NCBI GenBank assembly: GCA_903772945.1
Contig: CAICTM010000509.1
Span: forward strand, 1-62,660
Length of the DNA: 62,660 bases
Direction: 5' to 3'
Origin: Seminavis robusta
Lineage: Eukaryota; Bacillariophyta; Bacillariophyceae; Naviculales; Naviculaceae
Shown: positions 33,088 through 42,066 of the stretch, in pieces
Layout of the letters: every line of letters starts with the position of its first letter
How positions within the stretch are numbered: position 1 is the stretch's first letter
Notes under the pieces: model-generated
What the model saw: the letters and a program-made list of their open reading frames with translations, nothing else
The model's database searches: none
What the model was told of the DNA's origin: nothing
Program-made: the position numbers and the translations under genes

Positions 33088-33640
33088 GGTGGGTAGGTAC
33101 TACTGTAATAGGTTGTTGTCAAACTTTTAAAAAGTGGGGTAGCACAGCACAGTCGTGAAGGTGGATTGGCACTGGCTCGGCGGAGGATTCGAGTCGGTTC
33201 AGATGGTTATCCAGGGTTAACAGGCTACCTAGATTGACAGCACGGATGGCTTGAAGGATGTTATCTCATCCAACCCAAAGAGCAGATTGCCTCCGGTCGA
33301 TAGCTGAAGACGCCAATAGCGATCGATCTTCGAAGAGCAGTGCCATTGTCGGAGGCAGGTCATCGATGGACAGACGGAGCTCTGGAAGACAACTTTGTAA
33401 ATCTGGTAGTTGCGGTAAATTATAGTTTTAATACAAAAACGTAGAGTAAACCTTAGCTTTAACTCTATATTTACCGCATCTACCGTTCTTAACCTGTCTT
33501 GCGTCGGGATGGCCAGGCTCGCTCTGTGACCGCAAAAAATGAGCGATAACCCTAACCAACGCAGCTACGACAACCCCAATGAAACGGCAGTCTGATGTCT
33601 ACGGCCACAAGCCTGAGCGAGCACTCTTGAGTGAGAGGGG
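33088..33640. other. Intergenic, no gene seen
   Basis: 5' flank of the Lys/Asp-repeat gene; nothing else supported. Confidence 0.5.
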
Positions 33641-33649
33641 CAACTCCAG

Positions 33650-34020
33650 GCGACTACTACCGGTACCACCAGGACCTAATTCCAGGCCCAACACCAGCAG
33701 CCACTCCAGGACCAACTCCTGGACCAAATCATGGAAGGACCCACTCCGAACCCAAACCCTGCCCATCTCCAGCAGGCACCAGCCAAGACCACTGGACACA
33801 ATGACACAATGCCAAGAATAGCAAAGGCCCCACCCCTCCCATCTCCAGGCCTCACCCCTCGCTCCACTCTAGCAGTAAAACCCACATAGCTGGGCCCAAT
33901 CCTGGATAAACTCCAGGACCTATTCGGGCATGTCACAAAGATCCACCCCAACCAGAGGACCAAAGCGCAGGACCAAAGCGCAGGACCAACTCCAGGCCCA
34001 CCAGCCACGTACCCAAAGCA
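33650..34020 (+). pseudogene. Relic of PGPTPGP-type repeat coding sequence
   Basis: CCAGGACCAACTCC-type words recur every 12-20 bp. One frame reads IPGPTPAATPGPTPGPNHG before a stop; other frames pick up the pattern again downstream. This looks like remains of a Pro/Gly repeat gene, with weak resemblance to the PEPVPGP repeats at the left end of the window. No intact ORF. Confidence 0.35.
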
Positions 34021-34149
34021 CCCCACACACGCGCCAAACCATTTCCTTAGTCTTTAGTAGAAGTACATGCTATGTATTAGGTTAATCTAGAGGTTAATCT
34101 CAAATGGAATGCATCAATTTGCTGCTTGGCGATGCTCGCTTGGCTTGCC

Positions 34150-34240
34150 GCAAAAACCTTGTCACTACGAGGAGGCCCGACGGAGCCAACAAGAGGCCCG
34201 CGGAACCGGTTCCAAGTAGGTCATTCAGGTCGCAGCATTC
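34150..34240 (-). promoter_or_regulatory. Second (distal) SECIS-like element
   Basis: On the minus strand: GACCT-GA-ATGA-CCTAC ... GTAG-TGAC-A-AGGT. The ATGA core is at 34224-34221 and the TGA of the partner strand at 34164-34161, 56 nt apart. The lower stem pairs ACCT with AGGT, the upper stem CTAC with GTAG. It aligns with the proximal element at 34,344-34,441, with identical internal-loop words (GA-ATGA-CCT and AGTGACAAG) but diverged stems and loop. About 270 nt downstream of the TAG stop of the two-UGA gene. Confidence 0.65.
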
Positions 34241-34343
34241 AAACAGCAGGACGCCACCGCATATTTCAATCCATTTGTGTAGAGCAAGTGTGTATTTTTT
34301 GTATGTATAGGTTGCTGCATGCGTTGCTTCGTGTTTCTGTGCA

Positions 34344-34441
34344 CAACCTGTTCATCTTGTCACTGCCAGGACACCGCACCAAAGCCCAGAGGAGGCTTTC
34401 GCGAAGTGGTACCAGGAAGGTCATTCAGATGGACAGGATTG
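34344..34441 (-). promoter_or_regulatory. First (proximal) SECIS-like element
   Basis: On the minus strand a long imperfect hairpin begins 67 nt after the TAG stop. Basal stem CAAT-CCTGT pairs ACAGG-TTG, then CATCT pairs AGATG. Next comes an internal loop with GA-ATGA (core at 34424-34421) opposite TGAC-A (34362-34359), which supplies the tandem G-A pairs of a SECIS core. The upper helix begins CTTCCTGG against CCTGGCAG with mismatches. Its apical part contains AAA and a small AAAGCC/GGCTTT hairpin. Core spacing is 58 nt, in the usual SECIS range. Confidence 0.7.
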
Positions 34442-34507
34442 CGTCAAAAACAAGAGACAACAGAAACATGCAATGAAAATAGCCCCAGCCAGCCGAAACG
34501 GCCAAAC

Positions 34508-35095
34508 CTAAGCCAAGTAATCGGGGACGTCAATGCCAAGATCTTCCAAGGCTTCGACCATGATGCTCTTGACTTCTTGCAATTGTCGACGCCCGGTGAT
34601 TTGTCTCGTCCCGGTGACTACCAAAGATTTGGGATTCTTGCCCCCCGAATTAACTTGAATAATTCGGAGGTACCCCCATCAGCTCTTGGCGAGACCGGCA
34701 CCCCACCGTTTCATGGCTTGGTTGCGTCCGGCATAGTCGCGGTCCCACGTATTGAACGCCGCGGGAACAAAGAGCTCTTCGGCAGCTCGTTTGACGACGG
34801 GATCTGCAAAGATCGCCCCGGCGTCTTTGCACCCGGCTCATCCGCTCCATTCCACAAAGTTGGCAAAGATTGGTTTTCCAGTCTCCAACGACGCCTGGAC
34901 GGCGGCGTTAAAATCTCCGTGCTTGCCGTCGGGGGTCAAGTTGATGTAGTCAATGGTGCCCAATTCCACGGCTTGGGTCTTTTTGGGGATGGGTTTTAGC
35001 CCGTGGACATTATTGCTGCTGCTGCCGTTGTATTCACCCGGTGGATCCTCGGTATTCTTTCGGATCCCATTGAGCACCTTTTTGAAGGGGTTCAT
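34508..35095 (-). CDS. Thioredoxin-like selenoprotein with two in-frame UGA (Sec) codons
   Basis: Read from ATG 35095 to TAG 34510-34508: 195 residues if both TGA codons (34840-34838, residue 86; 34681-34679, residue 139) are selenocysteine. Around the first: GKPIFANFVEWSG-U-AGCKDAG, i.e. U-x-x-C-K where thioredoxins have C-x-x-C-K, after a beta-strand-like PIFANFVEW. Between: DPVVKRAAEELFVPAAFNTW, then KRWGAGLAKS-U-WGYLRIIQ. After: SLVVTGTRQITGRRQLQEVK and a helix MVEALEDLGIDVP. Protein-like sequence on both sides of each TGA, no other stop, and two SECIS-like hairpins downstream make decoding likely. TGA is an ordinary stop elsewhere here (5729, 21425, 61727). Predicted selenol/thiol oxidoreductase; no clear targeting peptide. 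A conventional caller would report only the first 85 codons. Confidence 0.8.
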
Positions 35096-35555
35096 CGTTT
35101 GTCGGTGTGTATTTGTTCTTTGTTGAAGTTTGGATTCGCTCGTTGTTCGTTGTGTGTAATCAGGATTTCTCTTTTGTGAAATTATGATCGATAGGGTTGA
35201 TCACCAAGAATAGGAAGAAAGATACGGTAGTACAACTGATGCTCGGGCTCTTTCTTTTACACATCCAGCGTCCTGGTACGGTACAAGACTCCAAGGGTTT
35301 CGTTGTTTGGATTAGAAGACCGCGATGGATTTGGGCCCAAGCTGTTTTGGTGTCGCTTGGTGCCACTCGTATCCACGGCTGAAAAAGAGCCAGTCCTCTC
35401 TGGGAGGTGTAAATGTGCGTCTCACCACCAGCCTACGTCAGTATGTCGTTGGGAGGAAGAAAAGAGAGGGCAATGGCGGCCGTTGATTTCGTGCCCCAGA
35501 GGGATCAGCACAAGACCTAAAACTACTTGGCCCGTCTACTGTCGCTCCTGCCTCC
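35096..35555. promoter_or_regulatory. Shared intergenic region of divergent selenoprotein and glutaredoxin genes
   Basis: 460 bp between the two start codons, which point away from each other. No ORF supported. Probably contains both promoters; no specific site recognised. Confidence 0.5.
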
Positions 35556-36119
35556 ATGCTGTGCTCGATCCGCTGCTCATTATCAGCAAAGGCTTCCACA
35601 AAACTTTCATCAATTGTTCCAAGAAACCTCCCGTCCCAATCTTATTATCGCACCATGGGTAGCAACGGATCGTCCGACGTGAAGGGTTTCATTAACCAAG
35701 AAATTGCCAACAATCAGGTGAGGATAGCAAGATCGATGAATCGAATCCATTTCATTTCCACACGATACAGGGATCCACAGTCTCGTTGGAAAATCGACTT
35801 TTGGAGACTCACGCCGTGTTTTGGCTGTGCTTTCATTTTATTACTTTTCTTTCGTTAGGTTGTCATTTTTAGCAAGACGTACTGCGGGTACTGCAGGGCT
35901 ACCAAACAACTCTTTAGCAGCCTCGGCAATGTCCAAGTCGCCGTACACGAACTGGATACAATGCCGAATGGATCTGCCATTCAGAATGAATTGGTCTCCA
36001 TGACAGGACAACGAAGTGTTCCCAATGTCTTTGTCAACAAGCAACATTTGGGAGGGAACGATGATACTCAAGCGGCCCATCGGAATGGAAACTTGGCCAA
36101 GATGTTGGCGCAAAATTAA
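35556..36119 (+). CDS. Dithiol glutaredoxin (2 exons)
   Basis: Exons 35556-35717 and 35859-36119 with a 141-bp intron (gtgagg...cgttag), giving 140 residues. The glutaredoxin fold begins FINQEIANNQVVIFSKTYCG with active site Cys63-Gly-Tyr-Cys66, cis-Pro109 in SVPNVFVNKQHLGG, and the glutathione-binding GGNDDT. These are all diagnostic for class I (CPYC-like) glutaredoxins, which reduce protein disulfides and glutathione adducts. The first 33 residues (MLCSIRCSLSAKASTKLSSI) are basic and Ser-rich and may be a mitochondrial presequence; an internal Met at 35655 would give a cytosolic form. It is head-to-head with the two-UGA selenoprotein and followed by a dead copy of its own second exon. Confidence 0.9.
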
Positions 36120-36600
36120 GCAAAACAAATAAATAAGCGCATGAGTAGAAGTTCATACTATGATCTGGGGTATTTTTGTCATAATCTTTACAGAGCAAAT
36201 CTTGGCCTCTTTCACCTCCCACCATACGGTACTGTGTCACTCTCCATTAAAATACGATTGTTCCGGTCGCACCACACGCACCTCAACCCCGAACTACAGG
36301 ACCCCTTCATTTGCTCGAGCAAGGTGACTTACTTTTTGAAGCCATACACTGTACTATTTCAAGTTTCTACATCCACATGGTGCTGTGGCGGACGAAGGAA
36401 CCCATCTGCTCCAAACCAAATTGGCAATGGACAGCTAGCTAGATTTTGATGGTATGACTTGATACTTACATTGTAGTCTACTTCATGTACTAAGAAAGAT
36501 AAATGCCTGATATTCTAGTGAAAGTAAGTGCAGTAGTTGTAGTTTAGTTACATGCAGTGATAGTGTAGCCAGGAGACAGGAGACCCCTTCTAACGAGATG
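36120..36600. other. Intergenic between glutaredoxin and its pseudogene
   Basis: No gene seen. Confidence 0.5.
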
Positions 36601-36639
36601 CATCCGTTGTTGTAAACCTGTGTGTGGAAGGTTCGTATC

Positions 36640-36870
36640 CGTCGCCCAAAGCCTATGTCTTCATTCTTCATGAAGTAAATAGCAAGTCGAATGGAGCCGC
36701 ATGTCAAATAGAGCGGCCATTCAGAGTCTGTTGGCGTCTGCAACCGGGCAACAGGTGTTTCCAACATACTTGTCATCAAGCACCATGTGGGTGGAACAAT
36801 GACACTGAAGCAACCCACCATCGAGATGGAAGTTCGGCCACAATGTTCCAGCAAAGCAAGGTGGGTTTAG
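36640..36870 (+). pseudogene. Glutaredoxin exon 2 pseudogene (tandem duplicate)
   Basis: Sequence aligns base by base with the 3' part of the intact glutaredoxin exon 2, but reading switches among three frames. LHEVNSKSNGAACQ corresponds to VHELDTMPNGSAIQ, and VSNILVIKHHVGGT to VPNVFVNKQHLGGN in another frame. The end, ACTGAAGCAACCCACCATCGAGATGG, corresponds to ACTCAAGCGGCCCATCGGAATGG. The active-site CGYC part is not recognisable. An old tandem duplicate, degraded by indels and stops. Confidence 0.75.
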
Positions 36871-37241
36871 CAAAACTACGCCCAACTAGAATACTACCAA
36901 TGAGCCTACCATGCTAGGTAGCAGAACTTGAAGTAGAAGCAGCTCTGTACCTCGGTGAGGATTCAACTGGTGAAGACTACTGACTAGTTGGCAGATTGAA
37001 ATCATTCTACTGTATTCTTTTTTTTAAATAGCTATGTGCAGCGCAGTAGATTGTCGACGTTGCTTCGTCGATCATGTCAAAACCGCAAAAGGGCCTGTCC
37101 CGACCACCCTTCTCATCCAGTTCCTCTGGTAGTCAGACGTTTGTGCAGGATATGATTTAGCAAGTAGATAGCAGCTGATTGTAGCTCCTATGCTACATCC
37201 TGCAGATGGCTTCTATTGGGTGTTCTGGTGGTCTCATGTTC

Positions 37242-37592
37242 TCATAGTGGCAGTCCATTCTTCTTTTTGGATAGGTACTGTTGGAGTTTGTTGGTCTTCT
37301 TCTTGGGCGATACCGGTGCCGACGCTCGTCGTGGGTTGCCACCAACCATTAATCTTGGTTTGCTGCTACCGCTCTCCTCAAAGACCGCCGCCGGCGAATT
37401 CGTGGTCCATTTCTTGTGATCGGATGTAGATGTCAATGAACCTCGTTTCCCATTGCCCATGACCAGCCTTGGCTTATTATTGTCTTCTTGTTGGTATACC
37501 GGCGACGACCCACTGAAGATCCCTTCCAGCACCGAGCCGTGATCGACTTGGAATACTTGCACTGTGTTTCTGCGTGGTGAATTCATCATCAT
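37242..37592 (-). CDS. Small basic Ser/Arg-rich protein, unknown
   Basis: 116 residues starting MMMNSPRRNTVQVFQVDHG. It contains two copies of a short motif, KPRLVMGNGKRGS and KPRLMVGGNPRRAS, each ending in a basophilic-kinase-like R/K-R-x-S site, and a Lys-rich tail (KKKTNKLQQYLSKKKNG). The internal repeat and normal codon pattern support coding. No domain recognised; could be a phosphoregulated adaptor (inference), or a chance ORF. Confidence 0.5.
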   Translation of the reverse strand: MMMNSPRRNTVQVFQVDHGSVLEGIFSGSSPVYQQEDNNKPRLVMGNGKRGSLTSTSDHKKWTTNSPAAVFEESGSSKPRLMVGGNPRRASAPVSPKKKTNKLQQYLSKKKNGLPL

Positions 37593-38954
37593 GATTGTTG
37601 GTTTGTGAGGCGATTCCGAATTGGTTTCTGGGTTCTTACTGCTTTCACGGCCGTTTTGATTGTGAGGTTGGTGGGATTGTTGTCAATCAATCGACAGCGA
37701 TGCTTGGTGGAGGAACCAGTTGGACCACCTAGTTAGTTTACTGTGGCACTTTGTGGGAACCAATCTCATTCTTGCCGGCTGATCGGATGTACAGTACAGT
37801 ACTAGTACCGGTACATTTCAGCGTGACTCTGACTCGATTGCTTGCAGTTTTAAAGTTTTCACGTCCTTTCGACTGGAACATTGAGACGTCGTAAGTTTGT
37901 CGAAACTATGAGAATATATATATGTATGGCATGTGAGCATGTGAGGCTATGTATGTGAGGCTATGTGAGCGACGCTAACGACTTACGCCCAGCTTCCGAA
38001 AGGCGATGTCTAAGAGCAGGGCTAAGTCCACGAGCTCTCTATTCCAAAAACTGGATCAATTTCACTTAGAAACCCGCAAAGCAAAAAATTGCCTCTTGAA
38101 CATTGCACGTCGCCGATGCTATCGGATTTATTGCCATTGGGACGCACTTGAACCATTTATTTACTCTTTATGGTAAATATGTTTTCATGCGTACCGGTAG
38201 ACTACGATACGGAGTCGAGTCACGAGAGTGCTCAGGAGCTAAGGCCTTCGGGAGACAGTGCATCATCATGGGAGTTAGATTGTTATTCGGCACCGTTGTC
38301 GTCCACACCGCCATGCCGTACGGGGTACTCCAGGAGTAGCAAGTAAAGCCATGCACACAAGGTCCTTTTAGTCTACTTTTGCAGCATAGGAGCTACCATA
38401 CCAGGTAGCTAGCTAGCTTGATGGTGTTGTCGAATTTTCGTACTGGTACTTACGTACATACTTGCTACTGTAGCTACGAGAACGATGTGGAAGTGAGCCG
38501 GCGCCAACACGACCTGGCCGCAGCAAGCATTTTATTTTTGCACTATCGTGTCGACCGAAGTGTTACGGTACCGGTAGTGGCTGTAGCTGCATCCGGGAGC
38601 TTCCTTCAAATCGACATCCATCTGGGATTACTAACTACTCGGCATAGGTGGCGCACCTAGCTAGAGAAAATCGTATGACCTAGAAAAAATGTGTCTATGT
38701 AGATTCAAGAATGGGATTTTCGTAGAGATACACAGAGCTAACGTACGATCCGTGCCGTAAACATCAAAGTACTAGTTGGACAGGGAAGTTGTTTATCTCT
38801 GGGACAAAATGAACAACACGATCACCGGATTCCCACGTGAGCCCCAACACGTAGCCTGCTCCATGGCTACCTTCGTTCAAAGCGGTGCCACAACTTTGGC
38901 AGCAATCCAATCCAGGAATTGCAAAGCGCTCTCAGTGCACCCACAGCTTACTCC
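37593..38954. other. Intergenic
   Basis: No gene seen. Contains TATATATA, GTGAGGCTATGTATGTGAGG short repeats near 37,930, and ACCGGTAC palindromes. Confidence 0.5.
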
Positions 38955-41256
38955 TCAATCAGAGTCTTCGTCCTCCTCTTCAAGGAGTCCGCCGGAGCTG
39001 GCTTTCTTTGCTAGCAATTTCAGGTCTCCACTGTAACTTGCCGTGAGTGGTGGTCTCGTTTTTTCGTCATAGGCTTTCACAGTGTCACGGGTAGTTGTTC
39101 GTGTAGGCATCAACTTCTTCTTCTGGCTATTCGCAGACCCTCGTACACTCGCGAATCTCTGCCTGGAGGCAAAAAGAGGATTGGAACCACTACCTTCCTT
39201 TGCACTATCAAAGATTGTCATGTACTCCATCGCTCCGGTAACATCCTTGATGCTGCCGCTACGTTTCTTTTGACCAGGTCTTAGCAGCGGTTCTGGTTCG
39301 GGCCCATCAGCAGCCTCCAAGCTTCCATGGTCGACAGCTTCCAGGAACGAGCCGCGTCTGCCTCTTCGTTTGGGTTGTTCCTTGACAGTTTGGAACATCA
39401 TTCTCTTAAAATCGGTGAATGAGATCTGCCCATTACCACCTTCGTCGAACTCTCCGATAATCTTCGTGTTGATGTAGTCGTCCATGCTATCCTTGGACCC
39501 AACAGATCCAAAATTGGAGAGGACCTTTCGGATATTGTCGGCGTCAATGAAACCATCGCCATCCTTGTCAAAGTTCTTGAATGCTGCTTCTAATCGAGCA
39601 TCATCCAATAGGTTTTTCTCAAACATGGAGGCAACTACAAATTCGGAGTAGTCGATGGCCCCGGTCCCTCGGAAATTCACTCTCTTGAAGATGGTGTCCA
39701 CTTCTTCCTGTGAGAGTTCCTTATCAAAAAAATCTCGGTAGCCATCTTTGATTTCATCCGGAGTGAGCTTTCCGTCGCAGTTGGTGTCGAGGGCTCTAAA
39801 TACCTCATCAATGGCATGCTTCTCTTCCTTTAACAAGAGCTGAGAAGCAATGAACGCCAGTGTCGCCTGCTTCAACTTGGAACTGGCGTGAAAGTTGGCC
39901 ATGTTGTTCAACGAATTTTGGATGCTATCGCCTTCCTTCTTGACAAAGTTTTTTTTGCCGGCCTTTCGGGTATTTTCTAGCCAAGGATGGGTCAACGCCT
40001 CTGCTGCTGTAGGACGATGTTTTTCGTTGTAGGTGAGACACTCTTCGATAAAATCTTTGGCGTCCTCGGAGATCATGTCCCAGATGGGGTCATCAAATTC
40101 GAAATCACCAGATCGAATTTCGTCTTCGATCTGCTGGTCATCGTCCCCGTCAAAGGGAGCATATCCGGCCAAAAGGATGAAACAAATGACTCCACAGGTC
40201 CACACATCACACTTTTCGCCATAGTCTTCGTTGAGCACCTCGGGTGCCTTGTAGTAGGCCGAGCCCACCGAATCTTTCAGGCGTTGACCAGGTTTGAAGT
40301 AGCTGGCCAACCCAAAATCAATCAGTTTGAGATCGTCTAGTTTTTTGCTGGAAGTCAAGAGAATATTCTTCGAATTTCAGTTGTGTTAGCACTATCAACA
40401 GTTAATTTGATCGCCGCACAACATTTCCTACATACCTCGGGCTTTAAGTCTCTGTGTACGATCCCCTTCTTGTGGCAGTAATTGACACAGGACAGGACAT
40501 TCATCATGAGTACGGCAGTATCTTCTTCTGCAAAAGCCCCATTGGCCTCAATCTCATCGAATAACTCGCCACCCTGGATTTTTAATTAAAAGAAGTTAAC
40601 GGAGGGGGGTATCACAAGTTCAGCATTTGATTTGATACATATATTTGTTGAAATAATAATAACACAAAATCAACTGTGTTGGGGTTGGGCTTGTTTTTCC
40701 AACCCAAACTAAATACAACTCACCTTGTAGATATCTGTAATGATGTAGTAATGGCGATGATCTTCGAACATTTCGTACCTGTGGGCGGAAAGGAGAATTA
40801 ATTTGTCAGGTGAGTTTTTTTGACTAGCAAACCCGTTCGTTACGCTGCCATAATTCCAGGGGTGGGCAATTTGATAGTTTTTCTTACGTACATCTTGAGC
40901 AGATTGGGATGATCTAGATCCTTGACAATGTTAAACTCGTTGATGACTGCTTCATTTTCACGAGAGTTCCACTTGGATTTGTCGATCACCTTGATGGCTC
41001 GTTCCGCACCGCTCTGCTTGTGCGTGGCCAAAAAGACATCCCCATATCCACCCGATCCCAGCGCGCTCTTGATCTGGTAGTGTTTGGACACCTTATCCTT
41101 TCTTCGGGAGACAAACTGTCCGGCATTAAACTTGACCGTCGTGGCAGCAGCCAATGTAGGCGGTGCCAAGGAAAGCTCTGGCAGATTGGATGACATTGTT
41201 GGTTCTATTGTTATCGTGTGCTCTTCACTGTAGCGTATGGAAAATGTCGATGACAC
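38955..41256 (-). CDS. Calcium-dependent protein kinase (CDPK-like), 4 exons
   Basis: Exons 41256-40892, 40778-40724, 40573-40436, 40367-38955; introns GT-AG; 656 residues (636 if the Met at 41196 is used). Kinase domain: GSGGYGDVFLATHKQSGAERAIKVI (Gly loop and Lys), [20 protein letters not shown] (Asp203), APEVLNEDYGEKCDVWTCGV. A junction region ([15 protein letters not shown]) leads to four EF-hands: [12 protein letters not shown] (about 380-391), a degenerate one (NFRGTGAIDYSE), DKDGDGFIDADN (about 452-463) and DEGGNGQISFTD (about 493-504). The C-terminal 140 residues are basic and Ser-rich. No N-terminal Gly for myristoylation. Ca2+-activated Ser/Thr kinase. Tandem paralogue lies immediately upstream (42,067-44,636), same strand, with more introns. 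Confidence 0.9.
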
Positions 41257-42066
41257 TTTTAAAAACTCCTTCTTCTTGTGCTACCGGTATCGACTCTCCC
41301 TCTCAAATGGATTGGACTTGGCAATCCAACAAAGGCTCAGACAGCAAACACTTCTTCACGCCCACTGGTCAGCAAGTCTATAGGCTAACAGGCTAAGTAG
41401 GGTAGATATCAGAGGTAGGGGTATCCTCCAACAAAAGTGAGACTGTTGGATAAAGCTCCAATAACTGGCAGCACCCAAAAATAGCTCTGGCTGCCACTGC
41501 AATCTGCAGACACAGATCCAAGCGAATCTCCTTCCAACCACCACGAAATGCCACCAAACAAGCGCAGACCCGCATCCTTCCCCGCTGGGTTGTGTGTCCT
41601 CGCTTCAAAAAATGACCCAGTAGTGAAGTGTCTGTCCCAGTTGGGACCGAAGGAATTATTCACACTCGAATCTGCTCGGTACGTACGTACGCACCAGTTC
41701 ACACACCGCGCTGCGGAGATAATCTGCACAACGTAATTACTCCCAGTTCCAGCAGGTCTACTACTAGCTAGTATTGGTCTTGCAGCATTGGTTTCTCTGG
41801 CTAGCTAGCTAGTACTGAAGTTGATACCAGTAGGATCTTTCGAGTTACACGACATGTACTGGATCATCTATGTTTACTTGCTATACCGGTACAACATGAA
41901 GTCTTGCATACAAAGCGCTGTCTCCTGGCTAGCTCTAGAGGTAGCACATACATATGCATAGACTTTGCCAATAATGCATTGCACGCTCCTTGAATCGCTC
42001 GTCACCATCCATCAATACCCGTACCGAGAACTGGGTGGTACCACTGAAACAGTCCAGGCGTCTTAG
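41257..42066. other. Intergenic between tandem CDPK genes
   Basis: About 810 bp with (CTAG)n and GTACGTAC palindromes; no gene seen. Confidence 0.6.

Noticed and set aside
34319..34999. 226-codon + strand ORF
   Set aside because: Antisense shadow of the selenoprotein and its 3' UTR; no domain features.
34838..35095. An 85-residue ORF ending at TGA, taken as a complete small protein
   Set aside because: The same frame continues with thioredoxin-like sequence past the TGA, and SECIS-like elements lie downstream.
34508..35095. Genetic code change (TGA as Trp) to explain the read-through
   Set aside because: TGA ends other well-supported genes in the window (5729-5731, 21425-21427, 61727-61729).
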